Source of the DNA: Acidobacteriota bacterium
GTDB lineage: Bacteria > Acidobacteriota > Terriglobia > UBA7540
Assembly (NCBI GenBank): GCA_021838785.1
Contig: JAKCCV010000010.1
Span: 1 to 64,000, forward strand
Direction: 5' to 3'
DNA: 64,000 nucleotides
The translations under genes and the position numbers were made by a program. Below, piece after piece: positions 16,105 through 27,238 of the stretch (position 1 is the first letter of the stretch; the number at the start of each line of letters is the position of its first letter). A model generated the notes under the pieces. The model saw only the letters and a program-made list of their open reading frames with translations, was not told the origin of the DNA and did not search any database.

Positions 16105-17286
16105 ATGGCATCGCGCGAAATGAAACGTGTCGCCTACGATCTACGTTGGCGATCCGGGACACTCGACCACTATGTGAGCCTTCTGCTCGCCGCGCTGGTG
16201 GCTGAAGGTTCGGACGAATTTCATTTTGTCTGTTATGGCGACCCCAAGGATCGAGAGTTGGTTCAGCGTTTGGGCGAGGCGGCGGAGTTCCGAGCCGCGC
16301 TTTGGCCGCGCTATGGCCTCGCGGCGCAAATCGCCTTCCCGCGCGCGCTCCGGAAAGATCGCATTCAGTTGCTTCACTGTCCTTTTTATGTCATGCCATT
16401 ATGGGCGAGCGTGCCAACCGTTGTGACCTTCCACGACGTGATTCCCTTCACGCCGTACGCGGATAAGCGCGGCCTCGCTCGTTTCGTGGTTTGCTCCATG
16501 TACGGAATGGCCGCCCGTCGCGCCACTGCCATCGTGACCGTCTCAAACTTTTCGCGCCGTGACATCGCGCGGGTGCTGCGCGTGCCGGAAAGCAAAGTGA
16601 CGGTCGCTCACGATGCGCCGGGTCCTTATGCCTTCCTCGAGCCGCGGCCGGAATGCTACGCGCCATACACCCCTTATTTCGCCTGCATGACGGCGCGACA
16701 CATCGAGAGTAAAAATACGGTGGTGGCCGTTAAGGCGTGGCGCATCTTCCGCGAGCGAACCGGGTTGCCCCATCAGCTCCTCATCGGCGGCAAGACTACC
16801 GAACAAGGGAAAGCGCTGCTCGCCCAAGCCGGTTGTGGAGCGGGTTGTCACCTGCTCGGCTTCATTCCCGATGCGCAGCTTTCCTCTTTTTTCCACTCGG
16901 CGGAAGCCTTCATCATTCCGTCCTTGTACGAAGGCTTTGGTTTGCCACCGCTTGAAGCGATGGCCGCCGGCGCGCCGGTTCTCAGCTCGAACGCGGCTTC
17001 TCTGCCCGAGGTTTGCGGCGATGCGGCGCTCTACTTTAACCCGGCGAGCGCTGAAGAGCTGGCCAGCCTCATGGCGCAGGTTGCCCGGGATGCCTCGCTA
17101 CACGCTCGCCTGGCGGAGCAGGGACGCCGGCGCGCCCAGCAGTTCTCTTATCAACAATCGGCCCGGCGCATTTTGGAACTCTATCGTACGTTGCTCTCAG
17201 GCGACGAGGGTTCTTCGCCGGCTGCCGCGCCGGAGGAGCGGTGGGTGGCGCGCAATGCGGAAAACCGCGGCGCGCCGATGCGGTAA
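16105..17286 (+). CDS. Glycosyltransferase family 4
   Basis: A 393-residue retaining GT-B transferase. The N-domain has [16 protein letters not shown] and [10 protein letters not shown]; the mannosyltransferase-like [13 protein letters not shown] follows. The donor domain has [21 protein letters not shown] and the complete E-x7-E motif in [20 protein letters not shown], then [15 protein letters not shown]. The C-terminal 25 residues are low-complexity. It is 8 bp from the next gene, so it is co-transcribed with the initiating phosphoglycosyltransferase. Confidence 0.9.
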   Translation: MASREMKRVAYDLRWRSGTLDHYVSLLLAALVAEGSDEFHFVCYGDPKDRELVQRLGEAAEFRAALWPRYGLAAQIAFPRALRKDRIQLLHCPFYVMPLWASVPTVVTFHDVIPFTPYADKRGLARFVVCSMYGMAARRATAIVTVSNFSRRDIARVLRVPESKVTVAHDAPGPYAFLEPRPECYAPYTPYFACMTARHIESKNTVVAVKAWRIFRERTGLPHQLLIGGKTTEQGKALLAQAGCGAGCHLLGFIPDAQLSSFFHSAEAFIIPSLYEGFGLPPLEAMAAGAPVLSSNAASLPEVCGDAALYFNPASAEELASLMAQVARDASLHARLAEQGRRRAQQFSYQQSARRILELYRTLLSGDEGSSPAAAPEERWVARNAENRGAPMR

Positions 17287-17294
17287 CAGCGACC

Positions 17295-17996
17295 ATGACG
17301 CGCATCCATGCTTCGGCCTCGCATGAGGCCCCAGGCAGCTCTCAAGCCAACTCGTCGCCCGGCGCAAGTCCGCCGGGATGGCTCCGGCGTCGCACGCCTT
17401 TCCGGCTGGCTCTCAAGACTGCGATGGACGTGACGCTGGTGATTCTTGCCGCGCCGCTGGCGCTCATCATCATTGGCGTCGCCGCAGTGTGGATTAAGCT
17501 TGACGACGGTGGCCCGGTGATTTATCGCCGCCGGGTTCTGGGCCCTGGAGGCGAGTTTGATGCCTTTAAGTTGCGCAGCATGCGCTTGGACGCCGACCAG
17601 ATTCTGGAGCGCGACCCCCGCCTGCGCGCCGAATTTGAGGCTACCTACAAGTTGAAACAGGACCCGCGCGTCACGCGCCCCGGCAGATATCTGCGCGCCT
17701 GGAGCCTCGATGAGCTGCCCCAACTCTGGAACGTGCTGCGCGGCCAGATGAGCTGGGTGGGGCCGCGCATGATTATCCGCCGCGAACTCGAAAAGTTCGG
17801 CCCGGACGGCAATATCTTCCAATGGGTCAAGCCCGGCTTGACGGGGCTCTGGCAGGTCAGCGGGCGGCAGGAAGTTTCCTACCAGGAGCGTGTCAAATTG
17901 GATCTTCGCTATTTGGAGAATTGGTCGCCCGCGCTCGACGTTAAAATTATTTTCAAGACCGTTTGGAAGGTGCTCAAGCGCGAGGGCGCCTACTGA
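17295..17996 (+). CDS. Initiating sugar-phosphate transferase (monotopic PGT)
   Basis: A 233-residue bacterial sugar transferase that moves a hexose-1-phosphate from a nucleotide sugar to undecaprenyl phosphate, the first step of glycan assembly. After a disordered N-tail comes one re-entrant membrane helix ([20 protein letters not shown]). The catalytic block shows the Asp-Glu dyad in [16 protein letters not shown], with FKLRSMR before it. The distal signature is WVGPRM and [12 protein letters not shown]. It lacks the extra N-terminal membrane domain of WbaP, so it is the short PglC/EpsL-like type. ATG 17295 follows the GT4 stop by 8 bp. It is the last recognisable gene of the cluster. Confidence 0.9.
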   Translation: MTRIHASASHEAPGSSQANSSPGASPPGWLRRRTPFRLALKTAMDVTLVILAAPLALIIIGVAAVWIKLDDGGPVIYRRRVLGPGGEFDAFKLRSMRLDADQILERDPRLRAEFEATYKLKQDPRVTRPGRYLRAWSLDELPQLWNVLRGQMSWVGPRMIIRRELEKFGPDGNIFQWVKPGLTGLWQVSGRQEVSYQERVKLDLRYLENWSPALDVKIIFKTVWKVLKREGAY

Positions 17997-18131
17997 GCGG
18001 CTTTTCGCGGAACAACGCGCCGCAAGACTTCGCAAAAATCGTTGGCAAGCGCGGCGCCGGCTGCTCCGGCCAAGGCTTGCCGCAATGTTTTATGATATCA
18101 GAGGGGCAACAAAATCAACCCGGAGGATGTT

Positions 18132-18584
18132 ATGCGAGAGCATGCCGACCATCATGACGCTGAATTGATGCTGAGGCTTTATGAGCTGCGGCGCGAGGAG
18201 AAACTGCGTCGCGCGCGCGAGTGGTTCATGCGAGAGTTCAAGGCCGCCACGCCGGAGGAGTTCGAGCAACAGTGCCCCTGGGGCTCAGAGGCCAATGCGT
18301 TCTTTCGCATGGTGACCAGCTACTGGGAAATGGCCGCCTCGATTGTCAATCACGGCCTGATTAAGCCGGAGTTTTTCTTTGAGACGCAGACGGAGTTCTT
18401 CGGCGTGTGGGAAAAGATTAAGCCGCTGGCCGAATCGTCCCGCCAATCCTTCAAAAACCCGCATCTGTGGGAAAACTTGGAGAGTCTCTCCGCCGATTAT
18501 GAAAAATGGATGTCGAAGCGTGCCCCGGGCGCTCTCCAGGCTTACCGAGAGCGCATCAAGAGCCGCGCCGCCAAAACTTCATGA
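18132..18584 (+). CDS. Conserved hypothetical protein, helical
   Basis: A 150-residue soluble protein, strongly helical and charged. Recognisable blocks are LYELRREEKLRRAREWF, CPWGSEANAFFRMVTSYWEM, FFFETQTEFFGVWEKIKP and ENLESLSADYEKW. Similar proteins occur as single genes in Acidobacteriota, without an assigned role. GGAGG lies about 6 nt before the ATG, a strong ribosome site. No transmembrane segment or signal is present. It stands alone between the glycan cluster and the molybdate genes. Confidence 0.75.
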   Translation: MREHADHHDAELMLRLYELRREEKLRRAREWFMREFKAATPEEFEQQCPWGSEANAFFRMVTSYWEMAASIVNHGLIKPEFFFETQTEFFGVWEKIKPLAESSRQSFKNPHLWENLESLSADYEKWMSKRAPGALQAYRERIKSRAAKTS

Positions 18585-18720
18585 GGCGGCGCGACGAGCC
18601 TTCAGCCCGCCAAGTGTCGCCGGCGGAAGATTAGACGCCACTGCGCTTTCGGAGCTTCAAAAATCAACTCAAGACATATCATCTACGGCGTAAAATCGTA
18701 TAGAATGTCGAGGAGGTGGT

Positions 18721-19179
18721 ATGGCGGAAGAACTCCTACGGCTCCCGGAGGCGGCGCGGCGTTTGGGCGTGAGTTATCCGACGCTCAAGCAATGGATTTA
18801 TCGCAAAAAGATTCGCACCGTGCGAACCGCCGGTGGCCACCATCGGGTTCCCTTTTCCGAAATTGATCGGCTGCTTTTCCAGAACGCGCCGCGCGCGCCA
18901 AGTCCTCGCCAGTCTGAGCCGGCCCGCGCCACGCCCGCGCCGGCTACCGGCCTTGGGACCTTCATCAGCGGGCGCAATCAGCTCGTCGGCCGCATCGTGG
19001 AGCTGGAAGTGGTTGGGCTGCTGGCCAAAGTCAAGCTCGATATCGGGGGCCAAACCGTCACCTCCATCATCACCCGCGACGCCGCCCGCGAACTCAAGCT
19101 GAAGGTGGGCGAAACGGCCGCCGCCCTCATCAAAGCCACCGAAGTCATGATTATCCGCCCACCCGTAAGGAGGCCGTGA
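18721..19179 (+). CDS. HTH-Mop (TOBE) molybdate-responsive regulator
   Basis: A 152-residue protein. Residues 4-55 form a MerR/excisionase-type helix-turn-helix (LRLPEAARRLGVSYPTLKQW, then RTVRTAGGHHRVPFSEIDRL). After a Pro/Ala linker, residues about 80-148 form a Mop/TOBE oxyanion-binding domain: SGRNQLVGRIVELEVVGLLA, then VTSIITRDAARELKLKVG, and ALIKATEVMI. Mop domains bind molybdate as oligomers, so this should sense molybdate and control DNA binding. GAGGAGGTGG sits directly before the ATG. The next gene, 6 bp on, is a molybdate-family permease, which supports the assignment. Confidence 0.85.
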   Translation: MAEELLRLPEAARRLGVSYPTLKQWIYRKKIRTVRTAGGHHRVPFSEIDRLLFQNAPRAPSPRQSEPARATPAPATGLGTFISGRNQLVGRIVELEVVGLLAKVKLDIGGQTVTSIITRDAARELKLKVGETAAALIKATEVMIIRPPVRRP

Positions 19180-19185
19180 ACCGGC

Positions 19186-20385
19186 TTGAGCGCAACCACC
19201 CTCAGCGAACCCCTCGCGGAACGCGGATTCGATCGGCGGGAAGTGGCGGGCGCCTTTGGCGACATCGGGGTTTTGTTTCCGATTGCCATCGCCCTCATCA
19301 CCCTCAATCACATGAACCCCACGGCGGTCTTTCTGGCTGCGGGCCTCGCCTACATCTTGGCGGGACGCTACTATCGGATTCCCATCGCGGTTGAGCCGTT
19401 CAAGGCCGTCGCCGCCATCGCTCTCGCCTTGTCGCTCGCGCCGTCGGCCATTGCGAGTGCCGGGCTGCTGATGGGCATTCTTCTAGCCCTGATTGGTTTA
19501 ACCAACGTGGCCGACCGGCTCGCCAAGCTGTTCACGCTGCCTGTGGTCCGGGGCATTCAACTCGGGCTGGGCTTGCTGTTGGTGCGGGAGGGACTTCATT
19601 TGCTGGCGAGCCCGAATGCCACGGAAGTTCTCGGCGGAAGGCTTCGCCTTTCCGGCTGGGTGGTGGCGCTGGGCGCGGCGGCTTTGCTCTTCGCTTTTCA
19701 AAGCTCGAAGCGATTCCCCGCGGCGCTGGTGCTCTTGGTAGCGGGAATGCTGGAGGGCCTGGCGACCGAGTGGGGCCGGCTGCCGGCGTGGCATTGGGGT
19801 CCGCTGCCGCTCGAGCTGTTGCATCCGCGCATGATGGAACTTTGGCGCGTGATTCCGCTGCTGGTGATTCCCCAATTTGCGCTGACGTTTGGCAATTCGA
19901 TTGTGGCCACCGAAAACACGGCGCGAATTCTGTACGGCGAGCAAGCACGCCGCGTCACGGTGCGCGCGCTTACGCTGAGCATTGCGGCCATCAACCTGGC
20001 GAGTTCGGCCATTTTGGGTTCGCCCATGTGCCATGGCTCGGGCGGCATCACCGCGCACTACCGCTTTGGCGCGCGGACGGAAAAGGCGAGCTACGTCATC
20101 GGCGGAGTGTGTTTGCTCTTGGCGCTGTTTGGCGGCGCCGCCATCGGCCTATTGAATCTGATTCCGCTGGCCGTTCTTGCCGTTTTCCTGATTTATGTGG
20201 GACTCCGACACGCTGCTTATCTTAGCGACATCGCACACCGAACGCCTTGGCTGTTGATTGCCGTGGTCGTCGGTCTCGTCTCTCTATGGACGACCAATTT
20301 GACGTGGGGCTTTCTCGTCGGCATGGCGCTCGAAGGTCTCAGCCGGCTGGTGGCGAAATTTCGAGCCGCACGCGCCCTCAGCTAA
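19186..20385 (+). CDS. MOT1-type molybdate/sulfate permease
   Basis: A membrane protein of 399 residues with about 10-12 helices. It carries signatures of the MOT1 branch of the SulP-related transporters: EVAGAFGDIGVLFPIAIAL near the N-terminus, RIPIAVEPFKAVAAIAL, and SPMCHGSGGITAHYRFGART in the C-terminal half. MOT1 proteins lack the cytoplasmic STAS domain of SulP, as here. The start is TTG at 19186; AAGGAGG lies 12 nt upstream, overlapping the regulator's 3' end. Co-transcription with the Mop-domain regulator points to molybdate as substrate; sulfate transport cannot be excluded. Confidence 0.87.
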   Translation: MSATTLSEPLAERGFDRREVAGAFGDIGVLFPIAIALITLNHMNPTAVFLAAGLAYILAGRYYRIPIAVEPFKAVAAIALALSLAPSAIASAGLLMGILLALIGLTNVADRLAKLFTLPVVRGIQLGLGLLLVREGLHLLASPNATEVLGGRLRLSGWVVALGAAALLFAFQSSKRFPAALVLLVAGMLEGLATEWGRLPAWHWGPLPLELLHPRMMELWRVIPLLVIPQFALTFGNSIVATENTARILYGEQARRVTVRALTLSIAAINLASSAILGSPMCHGSGGITAHYRFGARTEKASYVIGGVCLLLALFGGAAIGLLNLIPLAVLAVFLIYVGLRHAAYLSDIAHRTPWLLIAVVVGLVSLWTTNLTWGFLVGMALEGLSRLVAKFRAARALS

Positions 20386-20433
20386 CGCTGGTGGGGTGCG
20401 TCGGAAATAGGTTTACAGAGGCAGAGCTTCCGG

Positions 20434-20452
20434 CACGGCCATCTTGGCCGTG
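20434..20452. repeat. REP-like palindrome
   Basis: CACGGCCA, loop TCT, TGGCCGTG: a perfect 8-bp stem with a 3-nt loop. There is no T-run, so it is not an intrinsic terminator. Similar CACGGxxA...TxxCCGTG hairpins next to CACACGGG are a familiar dispersed type in acidobacterial intergenic DNA, but only one copy is seen here. Confidence 0.4.
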
Positions 20453-20624
20453 TTCCTGCACGGGTGAGACGCCCCTGCCACACGGGACATTGTAAAAGAG
20501 TCGCCACGCTAGATTCCAATTCCAGTCATGTGAAACGCCCGCTGCCGTCCGCCTGGAACATTGGCGAGGCAGGCCTGCCCGCGCGCGCCCCGAAGCGGCG
20601 GAAATCCGCCCTCGATGAAAACCG

Positions 20625-20654
20625 ATGACTCCCCGATGCCGGTTGCGTTACAAT
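20625..20654 (+). promoter_or_regulatory. Candidate promoter of bactofilin gene
   Basis: ATGACT (20625-20630) and TACAAT (20649-20654) are 18 bp apart. The -10 is one base off consensus and lies 76 nt before the bactofilin ATG. Confidence 0.35.
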
Positions 20655-20729
20655 GCGATGCGCAAGAGATCCCCAGAGCGACGCGCTCGCTCGGCATGCA
20701 GCTTCGACTCAATTTGCGAGGTGAGCCCT

Positions 20730-21167
20730 ATGCCCTTTGGATTCAGCGGCCGCCGAAAAAGCAACCAGGCAAGAAGTCTTGCGGGACAGGACGTAGTCGG
20801 CCTGATCGAGCCCGGGGTCGAGGTTGAAGGCAAAATCAAGGTGAGTTCCGGAATGCTTCGTCTGAACGGCCACTTCAAAGGTGAGCTTGATTCCCTCGGA
20901 GTGGTTGTTGTGGCCGAGCAAGGGGAAGCCGAAGGGCAGATTCGCGCCAAGATGGTCAGCGTGGCTGGCAAGGTGAAGGGCGCCGTTCATGCGACCGAGC
21001 TCGTGGAGATCAAACCCCGCGGCGTAATTCTAGGCGACATTCACTCCCCTGCCTTGGCCGTTGAGCCGGGCGGCTTCTTCGATGGTCAATGTCACATGCC
21101 AGCACCCGCCGCCGACGCCCCCGCCTCGCCGCCGGCAACCCCGCAGAGCACTCCCCGCCCTCGGTAA
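20730..21167 (+). CDS. Bactofilin (polymer-forming cytoskeletal protein)
   Basis: A 145-residue protein with a central beta-helix of about 100 residues made of short strands and turns: GLIEPGVEVEGKIKVSSGML, LNGHFKGELDSLGVVVVAEQ, VSVAGKVKGAVHA and ILGDIHSPALAVEPGGFFDG. Both ends are disordered; the C-tail is Pro/Ala-rich. Bactofilins polymerise without nucleotide and scaffold cell-wall or polar functions at the membrane. ATG 20730 is preferred, with GAGGTGA about 5 nt upstream; longer upstream readings are not bactofilin-like. It is a single gene. Confidence 0.88.
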   Translation: MPFGFSGRRKSNQARSLAGQDVVGLIEPGVEVEGKIKVSSGMLRLNGHFKGELDSLGVVVVAEQGEAEGQIRAKMVSVAGKVKGAVHATELVEIKPRGVILGDIHSPALAVEPGGFFDGQCHMPAPAADAPASPPATPQSTPRPR

Positions 21168-21318
21168 TTTCGGCGGGCGGCGAAACGGGACGAAACACCC
21201 TCTCGCGGCCATGGATGGGCTGAGTTTCTGAACCTTCGGCCGCAGCGAAACACCCGCTCTCGCGCAGCTTGCCGCGTCAAGCCGGCTCATTTACGCCATG
21301 CTCTCTACTTCAAGACTT

Positions 21319-22077
21319 CTAGTAGGAGAGCTGCCCTTTGTACATCATTTCCGACGGTTTGAAGTCCAGGTAAATGGTTTGCCCCACCTGCGGGACGTAC
21401 AGTTGAAACCGCATCCTCGAATCGCCCGGTTGTAGGATCGGCTTGCCGTTGAAGAGGCGCGGATAGATGAAGCGCGCGCCCAGCCCGCCGCTTCCTTGGG
21501 CTGGGAAGTATTTGACGAGTTGAACTTGGCCGGCGCTGGAAGTATAGAGGTAAGCGTTCTGCCTCAACGTGTCGGCGGTTTGCGTGGCAAACCACTGCCT
21601 GAGATTTCGCTCCGACTGAGGATCGTTCGTGCCGTAAAACAGCGTCACCACGACTTCCTTGCTGACGTCGGCGTGCAGAAGCCCATCCACCTTGGCGTCA
21701 AAGATGCGCTGCTGAGCGGCGGGCATCGTGTCATAGTGATTCAGGATTTGGAGCATGCGAACATAAGCTTCGCGGATGGGCTCGGATGAAAACAGCCTGG
21801 CAGTGAAACTGTAGGTCACCGTGTTCACGCCCAGGGTCGCGTTGCCTGCCGTTCCCGTCACGCCCTGGGTGAAGGAGCCGTGCTCTCCGGTCGTCTGGCC
21901 GCGGTAGTCTCGAGATCGCGCCCAGGGAGAGTTATTGAACAATTGTGCCACTTGGCCCCTGTTCCACTTCGTGAAGGGCTTATCCAGCCACGAGGTACGG
22001 GGCTTCTTCTTGGCGTAAAGGCCACCCACCGTCATGGCGATGAGGAGAAGGGGCAACCAGAGTCGCCGAATGGTCAT
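21319..22077 (-). CDS. Exported conserved protein of unknown function
   Basis: A 252-residue protein with an N-terminal signal (IRRLWLPLLLIAMTVGGLYA). The mature part begins KKKPRTSWLDKPFTKWNRGQ and continues QVAQLFNNSPWAR, a pattern seen in exported acidobacterial proteins of unknown role. The C-terminal half is beta-rich (QTIYLDFKPSEMMYKG). GGAGGTG lies 5 nt before the ATG. No catalytic motif was recognised, and no operon partner is adjacent. Confidence 0.75.
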   Translation of the reverse strand: MTIRRLWLPLLLIAMTVGGLYAKKKPRTSWLDKPFTKWNRGQVAQLFNNSPWARSRDYRGQTTGEHGSFTQGVTGTAGNATLGVNTVTYSFTARLFSSEPIREAYVRMLQILNHYDTMPAAQQRIFDAKVDGLLHADVSKEVVVTLFYGTNDPQSERNLRQWFATQTADTLRQNAYLYTSSAGQVQLVKYFPAQGSGGLGARFIYPRLFNGKPILQPGDSRMRFQLYVPQVGQTIYLDFKPSEMMYKGQLSY

Positions 22078-22333
22078 CTTTCACCTCCGCTTTGCTTTCA
22101 AAATCATCGCCCCGCGCGTCCGTTCCTCGGCCCCACCGGTCTCTCGAATCACGGTACTCTTCGGTCGGGGCGCTCTGTCCCAGCGGAGCAACCCTGGCTA
22201 GATTCTAGCGCAATTGGGCGCGTTGGCTAGAGGAATTTTTGGGGCGATACGTCAGCACGCTTACCTGCTCGTCGGATTGGCTGCCTGCGAACGTGCTGTT
22301 GAAGTATCATGGGCGCGGCCTGACATGACCGTA

Positions 22334-22636
22334 TCACTCGGGTAGGCGCGTAGCGTCACCCAAAATATTGACAGGCCGCTGATCGAATTTAAGTCCAGCG
22401 CTCGAGCGGTCCTGCTCCACAGGCCGATAAAGCGTATGACAGCGCTCGCAGCGATAAATCACCGCGCCGGATTCCAATTGAGAGCGAAGTCTCTTTGACC
22501 AGCGTTTGGCTGGCCACAACTTGAGATGCCCCAGGCAGATTTCGCCTTTGGCATCCTTCTCGTCGCAGGCGCGCTGACCCGGCTTCTTCTCTTTAATCGT
22601 CAGAACTTCCTCTGGCATGGTTGGCTTCTCCGACAT
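22334..22636 (-). CDS. Small Cys-motif protein, zinc-ribbon-like
   Basis: About 100 residues. Candidate metal ligands are CDEKDAKGEIC and YRCERCHTLY, four cysteines plus nearby histidines (GHLK, CH), resembling a small zinc ribbon. PEEVLTIKEKKPGQRACDEK and the YRCERCxTLYxP end form a recognisable conserved type of unknown function. Three nearby starts are possible: GTG 22651, ATG 22636 and ATG 22618; only the last has a GGAG (9 nt upstream), so the protein may be 6 residues shorter. Confidence 0.65.
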   Translation of the reverse strand: MSEKPTMPEEVLTIKEKKPGQRACDEKDAKGEICLGHLKLWPAKRWSKRLRSQLESGAVIYRCERCHTLYRPVEQDRSSAGLKFDQRPVNILGDATRLPE

Positions 22637-22894
22637 GACAAATCGCTTCACACCTATCTTATCAACAAAAGGGTGGGAAGCATTACGGAAGGCTGAGCAA
22701 CAGGGCGCCCGCTTCGACCGGCGCGCTGTTCCACCTCGAAGTTATCCCCGCTCGTTGCGGACATCTCGGGCAGCACCCTTGCGCCGCTCAAAACGACGGT
22801 CGGTTTTTTGGTTTTCCACCAGGACCCGCGATGCCAATTCCCGGCGATGGATCCAGTTGCTTCTGAGCGCCGGTTCTGGCGAGGCAATATGCTC

Positions 22895-22923
22895 TTGACA
22901 AACCTCAAGACCGAGAATATAGA
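22895..22923 (+). promoter_or_regulatory. Strong sigma-70 promoter upstream of cold-shock gene
   Basis: TTGACA (22895-22900) is a perfect -35. TATAGA (22918-22923) is a -10 with two mismatches to TATAAT. The spacer is the optimal 17 bp. Predicted start near 22930, giving a leader of about 140 nt to the cold-shock start. Confidence 0.75.
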
Positions 22924-22979
22924 TGGGTGGGCAGGGAGTCTGCGCGGTGCACTCGTCGGCAAGTCGTCATGGAATTGAA

Positions 22980-23012
22980 GGCCAGGAGCGTAATGGTTCC
23001 TGGCCTTTTTTT
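22980..23012 (+). terminator. Intrinsic terminator inside the cold-shock leader
   Basis: GGCCAGGA (22980-22987) pairs perfectly with TCCTGGCC (22998-23005) around a 10-nt loop, and seven T residues follow (23006-23012). This is a full intrinsic terminator on the plus strand. It lies about 60 nt after the promoter and 57 nt before the cold-shock start codon. Confidence 0.8.
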
Positions 23013-23068
23013 GAACCCGCCGACCAACCGCGCATCCGCAAATGTCTCAATCGCAAGGAGGAACGCAA

Positions 23069-23278
23069 GTGGCACGACTTCAGGGAAAAGTGAAATGGTT
23101 CAACAACAGCAAGGGTTACGGGTTCATCGGCCAGGAAGGCGGAGCCGATGTTTTTGTGCATTATTCGGCGATCCAAGGCGATGGCTTCAAAACCCTGCAA
23201 GAAGGCGATGCGGTGGAATTTGAAATCGTGGAGGGGCAAAAAGGTCCCCAGGCGGATAAGGTGGTTAAGATCGGATAA
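23069..23278 (+). CDS. CspA-family cold shock protein
   Basis: A 69-residue OB-fold single-stranded nucleic-acid-binding protein that melts RNA structure. RNP1 is KGYGFIG and RNP2 is [19 protein letters not shown] and [14 protein letters not shown] complete the fold. GTG 23069 is chosen: AAGGAGGA stands 6 nt before it, and the length then matches the family. An upstream in-frame ATG at 23042 would put that ribosome site inside the gene. Expression must pass the leader terminator at 22980-23012 unless another promoter lies between them. A GC hairpin (23299-23324) follows the stop. Confidence 0.92.
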   Translation: MARLQGKVKWFNNSKGYGFIGQEGGADVFVHYSAIQGDGFKTLQEGDAVEFEIVEGQKGPQADKVVKIG

Positions 23279-23298
23279 CGAAGCTCTTCCCTTAAGTC

Positions 23299-23324
23299 CC
23301 GCAGGGTCCCCGCGCCCCCTGCGG
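23299..23324 (+). terminator. GC hairpin after cold-shock gene, no T-run
   Basis: CCGCAGGG (23299-23306) pairs with CCCTGCGG (23317-23324) around a 10-nt loop, 20 nt after the cold-shock stop. No T-run follows, so it may protect the mRNA 3' end rather than terminate. Confidence 0.35.
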
Positions 23325-23460
23325 CAGGACGGAGGAAGCCGCCCCCCAGGGCGTCTCGGGCGAGGGCGACTGCCGACCCTGCGCGGTGGGCGGGTGAGTA
23401 GCCTTTGCGGGAATTTTACAATCCCGGCATTCGTTTGGCTCTCTATTGTGCTATGATGAT

Positions 23461-23485
23461 GGCCCGTGAACTGAACCCACGGGCC
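23461..23485 (+). promoter_or_regulatory. Perfect inverted repeat abutting a ribosome site
   Basis: GGCCCGTG (23461-23468) and CACGGGCC (23478-23485) are perfect 8-bp arms with a 9-nt loop. The right arm touches the AGGAGG (23486-23491) of the next gene. It could be an mRNA hairpin that tunes translation or a repressor operator. Confidence 0.5.
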
Positions 23486-23497
23486 AGGAGGCATTCC

Positions 23498-24211
23498 ATG
23501 CGCAAGCCAGTTCTCGCAGGATTAGGGATTACGCTTTTAGCTCTCTCAGTCTGCCCTCTGACCTCCTGGGCTCATCTTCGGCTCAGGCACCGCCGCCCGC
23601 TGGTCCTCTCCTCAAGCGCCCCTGCCACGGCGCCCGGAGCTTACACCGTCCCGGCACGAACCGAAGTGCGGGCTCAGTTGCTCTCCGGGATGCAAACGCA
23701 GTTCAACCGCGTGAATGACCCTGTGGAAGCGCAAGTTCTCCAGCCCGTCTATGTCCACGGGCGCATCGTGCTGCCGGTGGGAACGCTTTTCGACGGGCGC
23801 ATCACCACGGTTCGTCAAGCCGGCACGCTGCATCGTCCCGGCGAATTGGCGCTTCGGTTTGACCAGCTTACCTTGCCGGACGGCCAACAGCTTCCTATCT
23901 CCGCTTTCATCAGCAAGCTTGAAAATCAGCGTCAACTCAACGTGAGGCTCGATTCGGAAGGCTACATCAAGGGGCGGCGACATTTTTCCTGGCATGATGC
24001 CGTGGCCGGCCTGGCCGCGGCGTGCGGCTTTGGCGCCGCCAAGGCTTTCGCCCTGAGCACCACGACGGCGGCCATTGTGGGACCTGCCAGCGGCGCCGCC
24101 TTTATCGCCTACGAATTATTCTGGGCGCATGGAACCGAAGTCAGCCTGCCGCCGCGCACTCGGTGCAAGATTCGGCTGGATACGCCGGTGACGGTCGAAA
24201 CCCTCAGTTAA
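23498..24211 (+). CDS. Exported protein with TrbI/VirB10-like beta domain
   Basis: A 237-residue exported protein. ATG 23498 has AGGAGG 6 nt upstream. The signal is RKPVLAGLGITLLALSVCPL ending near SWA. The mature part contains YTVPARTEVRAQLLSGMQTQ, VEAQVLQPVYVHGRIVLPVG, TLFDGRI and LTLPDGQQLPI, a beta-barrel pattern like the periplasmic domain of TrbI/VirB10 proteins. A Gly/Ala-rich hydrophobic segment (AVAGLAAACGFGAAKAFAL) follows. No other conjugation gene is nearby, so it is probably a stand-alone envelope protein. Function is not known. Confidence 0.7.
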   Translation: MRKPVLAGLGITLLALSVCPLTSWAHLRLRHRRPLVLSSSAPATAPGAYTVPARTEVRAQLLSGMQTQFNRVNDPVEAQVLQPVYVHGRIVLPVGTLFDGRITTVRQAGTLHRPGELALRFDQLTLPDGQQLPISAFISKLENQRQLNVRLDSEGYIKGRRHFSWHDAVAGLAAACGFGAAKAFALSTTTAAIVGPASGAAFIAYELFWAHGTEVSLPPRTRCKIRLDTPVTVETLS

Positions 24212-24255
24212 CCCGATTCCGACCTCTCATGGAAAGAGACGATTCTGTCTCGCTG

Positions 24256-26979
<2,724 letters not shown>

Positions 26980-27163
26980 CGGGACGTTTACCTCAGTCTA
27001 ATTTCATCATAATACAAATTCGGTTTCCCTGATGCTTTGAAAGTTCATTTTTATTGGAGGCCGAACCTCTGTGATGGACTGCCGGGCTGAAGCCCTTGAG
27101 CGCTGCGGCTCGGGGCGGCAGATTAGTCATCCCGCCATCCGCGCGCGCTTTAATTAAACAAAT

Positions 27164-27200
27164 GGCCCGGAATCAGATGGTTCTCATCTGATTCCAGGCC
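27164..27200 (-). terminator. Intrinsic terminator after the FNR-like gene
   Basis: Arms GGCC-x-GGAATCAGATG (27164-27179) and CATCTGATTCC-x-GGCC (27185-27200) form a 16-position stem with one mismatch and a 5-nt loop. Read on the minus strand, it is followed by a T/A-rich tail ending at about 27145, just downstream of the regulator stop at 27239. Confidence 0.65.
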
Positions 27201-27238
27201 TCGGTCGTTGCGCGGTAGCTTGGAGGAGGCTGGATAGG

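Larger units (their letters stand above)
20386..20729. other. Intergenic region with REP-like hairpin and bactofilin promoter
   Basis: No gene is supported in these 344 bp. It contains a perfect short hairpin (20434-20452) followed by CACGGG..CCCCTGCCACACGGG text, and a promoter candidate close to the bactofilin gene. Confidence 0.45.
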
